Of a stretch of 48,412 bases of DNA, positions 1 to 8,512 are shown piece after piece. Source of the DNA: an uncultured Planctomycetaceae bacterium (GTDB lineage: Bacteria > Planctomycetota > Planctomycetia > Pirellulales > Pirellulaceae); assembly GCA_903863885.1 (NCBI GenBank), contig CAIPEB010000002.1:1-48412 (forward strand). Direction: 5' to 3'. The position numbers were made by a program, and so were the translations under genes. How positions within the stretch are numbered: the first letter of the stretch is position 1; each line of letters starts with the position of its first letter. The notes below the pieces were generated by a model. That model saw nothing but the letters and a program-made list of their open reading frames with translations, had not been told where the DNA came from and did no database searches.

Positions 1-198
1 GCCAAGTCACACCAGCCCGCATCCGGACAGTCGGCGATGCCGCCCAACCCGGACTGTCAAAACTGCCAAAATGGTCTGCAGATCGAGGCACCAACGCCAC
101 GATCCGGCGCGAACGCGACCACTGAGCCATGGGACTATCCCCCATCTACCCGGCGATCGCGGTTCAACCAGCTGGATCATACCCTCCATAAATACTAG
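1..198 (+). CDS. Possible C-terminal end of an upstream gene (partial)
   Basis: Frame 1 is open from the first base to a TAG at 196-198, giving 65 codons without a start, so it could be the tail of a gene that begins left of the window. The peptide is rich in Pro, Ser, Asn and Arg, has a C-x-x-C pair (DCQNC) and ends in an aromatic and basic stretch (HTLHKY). GC at third codon positions is about two thirds, which neither proves nor excludes coding. No family is recognised. If real, it would precede the PEP-CTERM/exosortase genes on the same strand. The stop codon lies inside the inverted repeat at 191-215. Confidence 0.3.
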   Translation, partial: AKSHQPASGQSAMPPNPDCQNCQNGLQIEAPTPRSGANATTEPWDYPPSTRRSRFNQLDHTLHKY

Positions 199-215
199 GA
201 CTTTTCCCTAGTATT
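191..215. promoter_or_regulatory. Inverted repeat upstream of the PEP-CTERM gene
   Basis: A perfect 9-bp inverted repeat, AATACTAGG and CCTAGTATT, is separated by 7 bases (ACTTTTC). It lies about 135 bp before the PEP-CTERM start codon and overlaps the possible stop of the upstream reading frame. The stem is AT-rich, unlike the GC-rich surroundings, and only a short T run follows. An operator for a dimeric regulator is therefore at least as likely as an intrinsic terminator. The symmetry is seen directly; the role is inferred. Confidence 0.4.
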
Positions 216-350
216 TTCCTGATCGACCGACTCCCACCTCTCGGCTGTGGATAGTTTTGTTGTCCTGTCAACCGGTGTCGATACAATTCCGACATTACGA
301 GTCTGATTTCTTCCTGTTCTGGGTCAATCCTGCAAATCGGGCAAAAAGAC

Positions 351-1163
351 ATGATGCTAGCCGTGCGTTCTTTGACACACTCAGCCAGAGACCTGACCAT
401 TCTCATCGCGATCGCTGCGGTGTCGGCATGCTCGTCTCGGTGCGAAGCGGCCCTGACGCTCCCTTCGTCGTGGAGTTTTACGGGTCTTTCGGATACCGAG
501 TCGCCTACGGTGACGCCTGCCACTCTGAACCTCGTCGGCACAAACAATGTGGCGCGATGGGGATATACGGCAGCGAATTTCGTATTTTCGCTGCAACTGG
601 AGAGTCTACCAAACACTGGTACCAATGGCGTTTGGTCGGCACTGTTCAGTTCGGATGGCAACGATAATACGATTGAATGGACGGTGCAAATCGATCAAGT
701 GAGCGATAACGCGGTGGAACTCGCGCCAGCCACCACTCAGGGACCTCAGATACCGACTCCCGGCGGCTTAGTTTTTTCGACGACCGAGTCGTGGCAGGCG
801 CTCTTCAGCAACGACGACAATTACCGCTCGTTCACGACCGAGTCGGGCCTGAATTACGTGAACATCGGTATTCCCCAAAGCATATTCAGGCAGTACGTGC
901 TTTCGAATGACACGATCAATACCTTCAAATTCACCGTGTCGACATCGCAGCAACACATCAATATCAACAAAGACTACATCGGAACTGGAACCGTATCTTC
1001 GAGTCTGTCCGGTCCGCAGGCAGTTGCGGCGATCCCGGAGCCGGCGACTTGGCTGATGATGATGCAGGGTACTATCGGGTTGGGCCTGTTTGCAGCACGC
1101 AAGTACCGCCGGAAACGGCTGGATGAAGCGTCCGGTGCGTTTTCGCACGATTCGAATGCCTGA
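351..1163 (+). CDS. PEP-CTERM sorting-domain protein
   Basis: A 270-residue exported protein. The N-terminus is a signal peptide (hydrophobic stretch around residues 16-28, then Ala/Cys-rich residues), followed by a Thr/Ser/Asn-rich secreted region of about 190 residues of unknown fold. The C-terminus has the three-part PEP-CTERM signal: the motif IPEPATW at about 228-234, a transmembrane segment, and the basic cluster RKYRRKR. In this family exosortase cleaves near the motif during surface or matrix export. Unusually, about 14 residues (LDEASGAFSHDSNA) follow the basic cluster, where such proteins normally stop. The exosortase-like gene begins 44 bp downstream, which suggests a dedicated pair. 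Two adjacent ATG codons occur at 351 and 354 and no clear Shine-Dalgarno sequence is visible. The sorting signal is confident; the function of the body is unknown. Confidence 0.8.
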   Translation: MMLAVRSLTHSARDLTILIAIAAVSACSSRCEAALTLPSSWSFTGLSDTESPTVTPATLNLVGTNNVARWGYTAANFVFSLQLESLPNTGTNGVWSALFSSDGNDNTIEWTVQIDQVSDNAVELAPATTQGPQIPTPGGLVFSTTESWQALFSNDDNYRSFTTESGLNYVNIGIPQSIFRQYVLSNDTINTFKFTVSTSQQHININKDYIGTGTVSSSLSGPQAVAAIPEPATWLMMMQGTIGLGLFAARKYRRKRLDEASGAFSHDSNA

Positions 1164-1207
1164 ACGCTGGTCGCGAGCATCGCCCGTTGTGACGTATACT
1201 TCCTGCA

Positions 1208-2233
1208 ATGAACCGATGCGTCACCAATGCCGGCCTGCTCGCTGCAGTGCATTTGCCACTGCTGGCCATCTTTTTTCGCGACCTTTGGTCTCGGCCCGAC
1301 TTCCGTTTTTTTCCGCTCGCCATTTGCGCAATGGCTTGGGTAATCGGTTGGCGTTGCCCTCGCAATTTGTCCCGAGCAGGGAGTGGCGTGCGTTTTCTGG
1401 AGTCGCTGCTGCTGTTGGGGTCGGTGGGACTCTTGGCCACGGCCGTGACGATCTGGTCTCCAGTGCTGTCGGCTGTTGCGGCAATCTTCATGCTGGGAGC
1501 TCTACTGTTGCACTTTGCGGGCCCGCAAAACATCTCGTGCATTGCACCGGTGTGGGTCGTCGCATGGTTGATAGTCCCCCTGCCGCATAACGCCGACGCG
1601 TGGATTCTGAAGGAACAGCGTCGGCTCACCGCGGAAGGGAGCAGCCTTGCGCTGGATTCGTTGCATGTTCACCATCAGTTGCTTGGAACCACCCTGGAAT
1701 TTGGCAGCAGCACGTATTGCGTGGAAGACCTGTCCGGTGGCGCAGCGTCGTTACGAGCATTTCTGGCCTTGACCGCCCTGTACCTCGCATGGACACGGCG
1801 GCCACCTCTGGGAGCGATCTTTCTGTGCATGGCCGCGGTTGCGTGGTTCGGTGCCGGAAACGTGCTGCACATCGTGGCTGCGGTTTTCGCGCAGTTTTGG
1901 CTGCAGTTCGACGTCTCCCAGTCGCAAGTTGGTGACGTACTGAATTGGACTGCGTTTCTGCTGGCGTTTATCATGGTAATCAGTACGGATGCGCTGTTGA
2001 GTTTTTTCCTGGGAGGGATTCCGCTCTCCCCGCTACCTGAAAGCCAAAACCCGTGGTCGCGGCGTTGGAACCGCTGGATTGCAGGAGCCCCCCCCAGTGG
2101 CGCAGCCCTGGAAAGTCAGAATCCGGCAATGGCGGAACCGAACGTCGGCTGGAGCCTGCTGGGCTCAAAATGCCTGACAGGCGCGGCAATTGCCCTCGGT
2201 ATCCTGCAACTGCTGATTGTCACCGTGCCTTAG
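1208..2233 (+). CDS. Exosortase-family membrane protein, XrtU-like, apparently without catalytic residues
   Basis: A 341-residue polytopic membrane protein with about eight hydrophobic segments. The segment from about residue 117 to 260 follows the exosortase pattern: a LIVPLP stretch, a helix with LKEQRRLTAEGSS, LDSLHVHHQLLG, then the active-site region and an N-x-x-R-I-like helix. Exosortases cleave PEP-CTERM proteins with a Cys/Arg/His triad. Compared with the XrtU pattern (V-E-E-A-C-S-G), this protein reads VEDLSGG at 172-178, so Ser176 stands where Cys is expected. The Arg of N-x-x-R is His221 (NVLH), and the later His position appears to be Gly242 (VGDVL). The nearby Cys171 lies five residues before the normal site. 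The family call is fairly confident from pattern; the loss of catalysis is inferred by alignment from memory. No Shine-Dalgarno sequence is obvious. It sits between the PEP-CTERM gene and a TPR gene, and probably forms an operon with them. Confidence 0.72.
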   Translation: MNRCVTNAGLLAAVHLPLLAIFFRDLWSRPDFRFFPLAICAMAWVIGWRCPRNLSRAGSGVRFLESLLLLGSVGLLATAVTIWSPVLSAVAAIFMLGALLLHFAGPQNISCIAPVWVVAWLIVPLPHNADAWILKEQRRLTAEGSSLALDSLHVHHQLLGTTLEFGSSTYCVEDLSGGAASLRAFLALTALYLAWTRRPPLGAIFLCMAAVAWFGAGNVLHIVAAVFAQFWLQFDVSQSQVGDVLNWTAFLLAFIMVISTDALLSFFLGGIPLSPLPESQNPWSRRWNRWIAGAPPSGAALESQNPAMAEPNVGWSLLGSKCLTGAAIALGILQLLIVTVP

Positions 2234-2290
2234 GCCGCCCCACACCGGGCGACCAACGAGCGCCAAATTGGCGGAGGTGGGAAGTTACCA

Positions 2291-4345
2291 ATGACCACTG
2301 ATGACAGTCAGGACATCGGTTACGAAGAGCAGACTGGGTATTATGTCGAAGAATACCACGAGTCTCCTCGCGGCAGTTTCGCGGTGCTGTCAGGCCGCTT
2401 TAGACGGGCAATGCACCGCACGCACATGCAGATTGGCGCGATCGTCATGCGGTCCGCCGAGTTGCTGCATCTCCGGCGAGAACGCGACGAACCTGACGAC
2501 AACGCTTCGTACGGGTTTGATGTTCCCGATCTGCCGCCAGGCACGTGGGAACGACTGAAGCATCGAGCGCAATCCCGGTGTGATGCGGTTGTCGCGAGGT
2601 CCGCCGAAGTGCTGAGTTTTCGCCGGGAGCACGACGATCATCCCGATACCACGTCGTACGGTTTCGAGGTTCCCGGGCCGCCACCAAGCCGCTGGGATCG
2701 ATTGAAGCAACGCACGCATGCTCGCTGGGCGGCGGTCCACTCGCTTTCCGAGGAGTGGCTGATCCGTCACGATAACAGCGACGACGGCAGCGAAACCGTA
2801 ATCGTCGGAGCGAACGACAGACCACCGCGTGCATCTGTCGGAGTGTGGCTCGCGGCCGTCGCGCTGCTGGCCGCGCGGCAATGCTCGGCTCAGGTGGCCG
2901 CGTACGGGGGATTCGCGAAGGACTGGCTCCGATCCCGACATATCGACGCGCTGCTGTGGGGCTTGCCTGCCTTGTTAGCGGCTGCCGCTTTCTTCGAGTT
3001 GGTGTGGTCCGGCTATCGGGAACAGCAGACTGCGGCACCGCTGATTCTCGAGTACAAGATTGCGGCCGAGCAATCGCTGGAGGCCGGGAAACTCAATGAG
3101 GCGAACCTGCTGCTGCACAAGGTTCTGACGCTGGATCCCTCGAACATAGACGGCATCTACGGCCTCGCGTTGGTCACGGCCAAACAGGGCTCCCGGGACG
3201 CAGCGCGCCGGCTCATGCAGCGCATCGCCCCGCGGGGTCGCGAAGGCGACGCGCGGGCCCGGTATTGGCTGGCCACGGATATGATGCCGCAGTTGCAGCG
3301 ACTGTCTGACGACGAACGCCATGCTCTTGAGGAACATCTGCTGCGATTGCAGAACGAGCCACCCTTCGATCGCGATGCCGGTGTGCTGCTCGGTCAGTTC
3401 TATTTGTCGCAGCAGCGACCGGCCGACGCCGCAAAACACATCGAAGCGGCTTGCCGTTGGCATCCGGAACTGTTCCTGCTGCTGGCTCAGCTCCGCGCAG
3501 AACTGGGAGGCCCCGCTCCAGCCGATGGTGATCTCGCGCGGGCGCGTGACGTGTTCCGCCGACAGACGCAGAGTGACCCCGGCAACGTGGAGGCCTGCCT
3601 GAAATGGGCCGAAACGGAAAAACTGCTCAGGGCCTATTCCAACACCGAACAGATCCTCGTTGCCGGCCTGCAGCGGACTGCGAATCACACCTTGCTGGAG
3701 GCACTGATCGCCTTCTACATGACGCGATTCGATGCAGCGAGAAACTCGCGCGAAGCACTGAACGTTGAGGCCCTTGAGTGCCTTGAACGAGCGTTGCGAT
3801 TCGACCCGCGCAGTGCGAGGGCACTGGGCCGACTGGCTGAATTGGCCACTGCCCGCGGCGGCGATTCCGACGTCGTACGTGCCGCGGCACTTCGCGCGAT
3901 CGCCGTGGGCAAGGCCCCCGCAACCGCGCATCTGCTGCTGGGGCTGTCTGCCAACACCGGCGTCGATTCGAGCACAGCGACATTCCACTTGGACGGAGCC
4001 AGGCAGTTGAATCCGCAGACACCGCTGATTCTGAACGATCTGGCATGGTATCTGGCGACCATACGTCCCCCTCAACTTGACCACGCCCTGCAAGTTGCGG
4101 ACCTGGCAGTGGCCGCTGCACCGCGAAGCGAGACCGCACTTCAATTGCGAGGTCAAATCCTGTTCCGAATGGGACGATTCAGCGAAGCCGTCCATGACCT
4201 CAACCTCAACGCACCGACGCATCAACGGCCCAAGCCAGCGCGAGTCGCCGTTGCCGAGGTCCGGGAGTCGCTTGCGAGCGGCACCCGGACTGCCGCGCAG
4301 CAGGAGGCATTGACTCCTGAAGCCAGGAAATCACCCGCCCGTTAA
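2291..4345 (+). CDS. Membrane-anchored TPR protein with an N-terminal tandem repeat
   Basis: A 684-residue protein. Residues 1-170 are charged and hold a repeat of about 49 residues: RSAELLHLRRERDE (54-67) matches RSAEVLSFRREHDD (103-116), SYGFDVP matches SYGFEVP, and a decayed third copy covers about 136-166. Hydrophobic stretches lie at about 183-196 and 218-240, the second a clear transmembrane helix. Residues 250-660 are tetratricopeptide-like helical pairs with typical A/G/Y/P spacing (for example LDPSNIDGIYGLALV and FDPRSARALGRLAEL). TPR domains mediate protein-protein contacts; TPR proteins often accompany exosortase and exopolysaccharide export loci. The start has a good ribosome-binding site (GGAGGTGGGAAG) and is 57 bp after the exosortase-like stop. 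A scaffold for surface-protein or polymer export is inferred only. Confidence 0.75.
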   Translation: MTTDDSQDIGYEEQTGYYVEEYHESPRGSFAVLSGRFRRAMHRTHMQIGAIVMRSAELLHLRRERDEPDDNASYGFDVPDLPPGTWERLKHRAQSRCDAVVARSAEVLSFRREHDDHPDTTSYGFEVPGPPPSRWDRLKQRTHARWAAVHSLSEEWLIRHDNSDDGSETVIVGANDRPPRASVGVWLAAVALLAARQCSAQVAAYGGFAKDWLRSRHIDALLWGLPALLAAAAFFELVWSGYREQQTAAPLILEYKIAAEQSLEAGKLNEANLLLHKVLTLDPSNIDGIYGLALVTAKQGSRDAARRLMQRIAPRGREGDARARYWLATDMMPQLQRLSDDERHALEEHLLRLQNEPPFDRDAGVLLGQFYLSQQRPADAAKHIEAACRWHPELFLLLAQLRAELGGPAPADGDLARARDVFRRQTQSDPGNVEACLKWAETEKLLRAYSNTEQILVAGLQRTANHTLLEALIAFYMTRFDAARNSREALNVEALECLERALRFDPRSARALGRLAELATARGGDSDVVRAAALRAIAVGKAPATAHLLLGLSANTGVDSSTATFHLDGARQLNPQTPLILNDLAWYLATIRPPQLDHALQVADLAVAAAPRSETALQLRGQILFRMGRFSEAVHDLNLNAPTHQRPKPARVAVAEVRESLASGTRTAAQQEALTPEARKSPAR

Positions 4346-4504
4346 ACTCCGGCGGTTTCCTTTGCGCATGGACAAGCCGCACGCTGCAGAGGAGTTCGAG
4401 GCGGAAATAACCGATGCGGTAATTCCCCGTTCGGCTGCTTGGGGCGTCTCGCAAGATGGTCTTAATGCGTCAGCCTTGCGCCCGATTTGCCGGCCCGATC
4501 TCGC

Positions 4505-5740
4505 TTACTTGGCGGCATATTCATCCAGCAGCGACTCGATCCTCGCAAACACGTCGGCCATAAGTTCCGCGTCGGGCAGCAGCGTAACGCGGAAATGATC
4601 GCGGTACGGCACGTTGAAGCTCGATCCGGGCGCCACCAGCACGTGCCTGCGTTCGAGCAGATCAAGGGCAAATTCGTGGTCCTTGAAGCCTTCCACGCCT
4701 CCAGGCAACCGCTCGGCATTCACGCGGACGAAGGCATACATGGCGCCCCGAGGCGCCACCACCGAAAGCCAGCGACTTCGCCGCACGGCGTCGAGCAACG
4801 CGGCTCGCGTGGAATGCAGCCGGCCCCCTGGACGCGTGAGATCGAAGATCGATTGATGACCGCCGAGCGCCGTCTGCACGGCGTACTGCCCCGGCACATT
4901 GGAGCAGAGCCGGAGCGAAGCGAGCAACTCGACCGCCTGGATGTAGTCCCGCGCATGACTGCGCTCGCCGGAAAACATCAGCCACCCGACGCGGAGTCCG
5001 CACGCGCGATAGACCTTGCTCAGACCTCCGAATGTCAGGCACAGGGACCGCTTCGCGATCGGTGCGCTCGCCACAAACTCCGCACCGTCGTACAGCATTT
5101 CGTCGTAGATCTCGTCGGCACAGAACACCAGGTGATGCCGCTCGGCAATGGCAGCCAACGCTTCGAGCACCTCGCGCGGATAGACGGCGCCTGTGGGATT
5201 GTTCGGATTGATTACCACGATCGCCCGCGTGCGGTCGGTGACCATCGCTTCGACTTCCGCCGGATCCGGGACAAATCCCCGTTCCTGACGGCAGGGGTAA
5301 TGCACGGCCTTGGCTCCGTGAATCACCACGGAGGCTGTCCAGAGCGGGTAGTCGGGGCTGGGCACCAGCACCTCATCCTGCGGGTCGAGCAGCGCCCGCA
5401 TCGCCAGCATGATCAGTTCCGAGACGCCGTTGCCGATGAACACGTCGTCGGCCGTCACGTCCATCACGTCCCGGTTCTGGGCCTGCATCACGACGGCCTC
5501 GCGGGCCGGAAAGATCCCTTTCTGATGCGAGTAGGGATCGGCCTGATGCAGGTTTTCGATAATCGCAACCCGCATCGTGTCCGGCATGCGAAACCCGAAC
5601 GCCCCCGGATTCCCGATATTGAGCTTGATGATCTCGTGCCCCTCGCGCTCGAGCTGTTCGGCGCGACGCGACAAGGTCCCGCGAATCTCGTATTTGACGT
5701 CGTGAAGGTGCTCGGATGCGCGAAGCTGAGGTATCGTCAT
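4505..5740 (-). CDS. alaA: Alanine-type aminotransferase (AlaA-like, PLP-dependent)
   Basis: A class I/II fold-type I aminotransferase of 411 residues, close in length to E. coli AlaA (about 405), which interconverts pyruvate and alanine with glutamate as amino donor in the cytoplasm. Visible family signatures are LNIGNPGAFGF near the N-terminus, DPYSHQKG, GNGVSELI (103-110), the PLP-contacting PDYPLWTA, INPNNPTGAVY (177-187), ADEIYDEMLYD (208-218), the Schiff-base lysine K242 in GLSKVYR, and R250. The start chosen is the ATG at 5740 (MTIPQLRASEH), which begins just before the conserved domain. The reading frame stays open upstream to 5905, but that extra peptide has no family character. The gene stands alone on the minus strand, divergent from the GxGYxYP gene and convergent with the TPR gene. 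Confidence 0.88.
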   Translation of the reverse strand: MTIPQLRASEHLHDVKYEIRGTLSRRAEQLEREGHEIIKLNIGNPGAFGFRMPDTMRVAIIENLHQADPYSHQKGIFPAREAVVMQAQNRDVMDVTADDVFIGNGVSELIMLAMRALLDPQDEVLVPSPDYPLWTASVVIHGAKAVHYPCRQERGFVPDPAEVEAMVTDRTRAIVVINPNNPTGAVYPREVLEALAAIAERHHLVFCADEIYDEMLYDGAEFVASAPIAKRSLCLTFGGLSKVYRACGLRVGWLMFSGERSHARDYIQAVELLASLRLCSNVPGQYAVQTALGGHQSIFDLTRPGGRLHSTRAALLDAVRRSRWLSVVAPRGAMYAFVRVNAERLPGGVEGFKDHEFALDLLERRHVLVAPGSSFNVPYRDHFRVTLLPDAELMADVFARIESLLDEYAAK

Positions 5741-6005
5741 GGCAGGGCTGTTGCTTAGCGGTAAAGTCACGGGACTCGACAGAAACTGCGTGGGACCAAT
5801 GGGCCTCCCCCAAACAGTTGAGCCTAGCCACGAAGTCCCGTTTAAGCAATGGAGCCCCCCTGGAGTCAGCTTAACCCTCTCGACAGGAAGGGCGATGGTA
5901 AACATTAGGCGACATGATGGAAATCGGTCAACCGATGTGCAACAACATTCTGGATGGACAGCCGAATCGGGCAGTCCGGACCGTCAACCTGCAGGGGCCA
6001 ATCCG

Positions 6006-8453
6006 ATGTTGGTTCGATTTGATTTTCGCATTTTGATCGCCGTTTCGCTGGCGCTGATTTCCAACCCGACTTTCGCGGCCGAACCGGCACCGGACGCGAA
6101 CGCGTCGCGTGCCGAATCACTGACGTCAACCGTTCGCCGAATGATGGCCGAGCAAACCGCGGCTCGTCCCGATCCCTGGAAACCATGTCGCGATCGGCCA
6201 AAACAGTTTGCCGTAATACCGGGAGAGCAGCTCAGCTACTCGGAGCGACTGACCTCGATGGCCCTGGCGGGGCTGGTCAATCGCGGAGGCCCTCGGCTGT
6301 TCGTGCGCGGGCACTACGATTTCAACGCCGACGCGGACCGCTTCTGGATTTCCCGCCTTGCTCAGCAATACGGCATGGACCATCGCGAACTCAAGCTCGA
6401 CGAGGCGCTCGCGGAGTTCAAGGGAGTGGCTCGGGGCGCAGTCCTTATCGACGAGAATCTGCCGGCCACGCAGACCGTGGCCCTGACGCTGGCCGGTGCG
6501 CTGCAACTGGTTCCGGCCATGCCCGAGATGCAAAAGCGTCTTGAGGCTGCCGGAGTCCGTGTGTTGTTGGATCTGCGCGGCACCTGGACCAGCCACGTCG
6601 CGGCCCAACAGTGGCTGCTTGACGTCATCGGCCCTTCACTCAGCAACCAATTGATCGGCTTTATCGGCGTGCGGGACAAGTCCCTGTGGGGAATCGCCGA
6701 CTACCTGGTTATGCACGGCGGAATGATCGCGGACCTGAGCAGCGATCAGCAGCACGCGGACGAATACTCGCTGCGGGACAAGATGCTTTCGCGATTGGAG
6801 CCCGGCAGCATCGTCTGGGGCTGGTGCTGCAACGACAGCGAATCACAGCACGTGGCACACGCGTCGCGACACGGCCTGCGAGTGCTCTGCGCGACGAACT
6901 GTCCGAATCTGTCGTTCTTTGCAGGCGTGCGGCCAATCGTCACGGAGTACCGGCAGCGGAGTCCGGCTCCCTGCAGCAAGCCCGTCGAGAAGAAACTCTA
7001 CTTGACGTTCGTGCTCACCGACGGCGATTCGATCCCGATCTTGCTCACGCGACAGTGGTATCGCTGGGATGATCCGGCCCGTGGCAAGATACCCTTTGGC
7101 TGGGAGCATCAGCCGCTGCTCGCGGACCTGGCTCCCGTGGTCTTCGAGTATTACTACCAGACGATGACCGAAAACGACCGGCTGATCTGCGGGCCGTCGG
7201 GCGCGGGCTACACGCACCCCGCGGAAATGCCCAATCTCGATTGGTTCATCGACCAGACACGGCAGTACATGCGCAGCACAGATCTCCATTGTGTCGGCAT
7301 CTGCGCTGACTGGGACGAGCGGTCGGCGCGAGCCATGATCCGCGGCATTCCCGAGGCGGTCGGCTTCTTCAACGGATGGGGAGAAGAGCCGAACCGCAAG
7401 CTGCTGCTGGCCGGCGGAAAGCCCTTCGTGCCGTACTGGCTCTGCCTTTCGCCACTTGAGCAGAGCCCGAACAAAACGAAGGACGCGGAATATTTTGCCC
7501 AGGAGGCTGCCAGAATCCGCCGCATTGTGCAGCGATCGGGGCTTCCGTGTTTTATCGCGGGCCACTTGAGCTGCTACTGGAGCACGCCGAGCGATGTGCC
7601 GAAGCTGCTCGAGGCACTTGGCGACGACATCCCCCATGAGGTCCTGCTGCCCGACCAGTTCCTGCAAACCGCCGGCGACTACTACCGCGACAAGATCCTG
7701 CTGGATCCGGTGGACCGGGTCCAACTCATGCCGGGCGCGAACACCTCGCTCGCCCTGAATTTGACAAGCACGCGATCCGCGGCAACGCCATGCCAGGTGC
7801 GTCTGACTTCTCCCGCAGGCACGACGGCCGAACCTCCGGCAAAGCTGGTCACGCTCGACGCCGGCGGAACTGCTCAGATCTCCACCGAGATTCGCGCAAC
7901 CGGGACACTGAACGGGAAGGAAATTACGGTGTTGCTCGAATTCGGCGGACAGACCAACGAATATAAACTGCCGATCCGCTGCCTGCCGCCCGTCGAAAAC
8001 CTGCCGCAAGGGCTGTCGCTCTGCTCGGTGTGGCAGGCGGCACAGTTGCCCCACAGTACCGGATCCGCCGTCGACGACGCGGATGCATCCGACGGTAAAG
8101 CCTGGCAGGCAGTGCCGGGCAAAGACCAGGCCGATACGCAACTCGCCTGGGGCCCTTACGAGGAATTGCCTCCAGGACGGTATGCCGCGGCTTTTCGCCT
8201 GAAGTCCGCAGGCCAGCCCGGTGCTCCGGTCGCCAGAATCGACGTCTTCAACTACTGGATGTCCCGGGAAGGCCAGGAAGGAACGCGAGCCCAACGCACG
8301 GTCGAGGTCCAGGATCTCGGCGGCCCGAACCGGTACGGCGATGTCTGGGTTGAATTCGAACACGGTCAAATCGGGAAACTCGAATACCGCGTTCGCTGGC
8401 CAGGTCAATCGCCGCTGTCGCTCGACCGCATCGTCATCTTCCGCAAGACTTAG
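6006..8453 (+). CDS. GxGYxYP-type putative secreted glycoside hydrolase
   Basis: A protein of about 815 residues starting with a signal peptide (MLVRFDFRILIAVSLALI, cleavage near FAAEP). The centre resembles the GxGYxYP putative glycoside hydrolase family: VLTDGDSIPILL, PFGWEHQPLLADLAP, and the signature region as GPSGAGYTHP, so the second Tyr is His here. A C-terminal beta-rich segment of about 250 residues looks like a carbohydrate-binding or fibronectin-like module. The frame is open back to 5739, but the peptide before 6006 has no signal character, so the ATG at 6006 is preferred although its ribosome-binding site is weak. A Tat oxidoreductase follows after 59 bp on the same strand, which suggests co-transcription. 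The substrate is unknown; the family itself is poorly characterised. Confidence 0.72.
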   Translation: MLVRFDFRILIAVSLALISNPTFAAEPAPDANASRAESLTSTVRRMMAEQTAARPDPWKPCRDRPKQFAVIPGEQLSYSERLTSMALAGLVNRGGPRLFVRGHYDFNADADRFWISRLAQQYGMDHRELKLDEALAEFKGVARGAVLIDENLPATQTVALTLAGALQLVPAMPEMQKRLEAAGVRVLLDLRGTWTSHVAAQQWLLDVIGPSLSNQLIGFIGVRDKSLWGIADYLVMHGGMIADLSSDQQHADEYSLRDKMLSRLEPGSIVWGWCCNDSESQHVAHASRHGLRVLCATNCPNLSFFAGVRPIVTEYRQRSPAPCSKPVEKKLYLTFVLTDGDSIPILLTRQWYRWDDPARGKIPFGWEHQPLLADLAPVVFEYYYQTMTENDRLICGPSGAGYTHPAEMPNLDWFIDQTRQYMRSTDLHCVGICADWDERSARAMIRGIPEAVGFFNGWGEEPNRKLLLAGGKPFVPYWLCLSPLEQSPNKTKDAEYFAQEAARIRRIVQRSGLPCFIAGHLSCYWSTPSDVPKLLEALGDDIPHEVLLPDQFLQTAGDYYRDKILLDPVDRVQLMPGANTSLALNLTSTRSAATPCQVRLTSPAGTTAEPPAKLVTLDAGGTAQISTEIRATGTLNGKEITVLLEFGGQTNEYKLPIRCLPPVENLPQGLSLCSVWQAAQLPHSTGSAVDDADASDGKAWQAVPGKDQADTQLAWGPYEELPPGRYAAAFRLKSAGQPGAPVARIDVFNYWMSREGQEGTRAQRTVEVQDLGGPNRYGDVWVEFEHGQIGKLEYRVRWPGQSPLSLDRIVIFRKT

Positions 8454-8484
8454 GATGCCGGATGCCGGAAAGCACTCCGGACTC
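8453..8484. repeat. Short degenerate copy of the composite heptamer repeat
   Basis: Two GGATGCC units, a short linker (GGAAAGCA) and CTCCGGACTC follow directly after the stop codon of the GxGYxYP gene. This is the same order of blocks (CCGGATG type, then CTCCGGA type) seen in the larger arrays near 24.2 kb and, inverted, near 9.9 kb. It is too short to stand alone; the call depends on that shared order. Confidence 0.45.
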
Positions 8485-8512
8485 AACCCTCCCACCTCCA
8501 CGAGAACGACCG

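Noticed and set aside
321-337. Sigma-54 type promoter before the PEP-CTERM gene
   Set aside because: TGGGTCAATCCTGCA has GG and GC elements, but their spacing is one base short of the consensus, so it is not supported.
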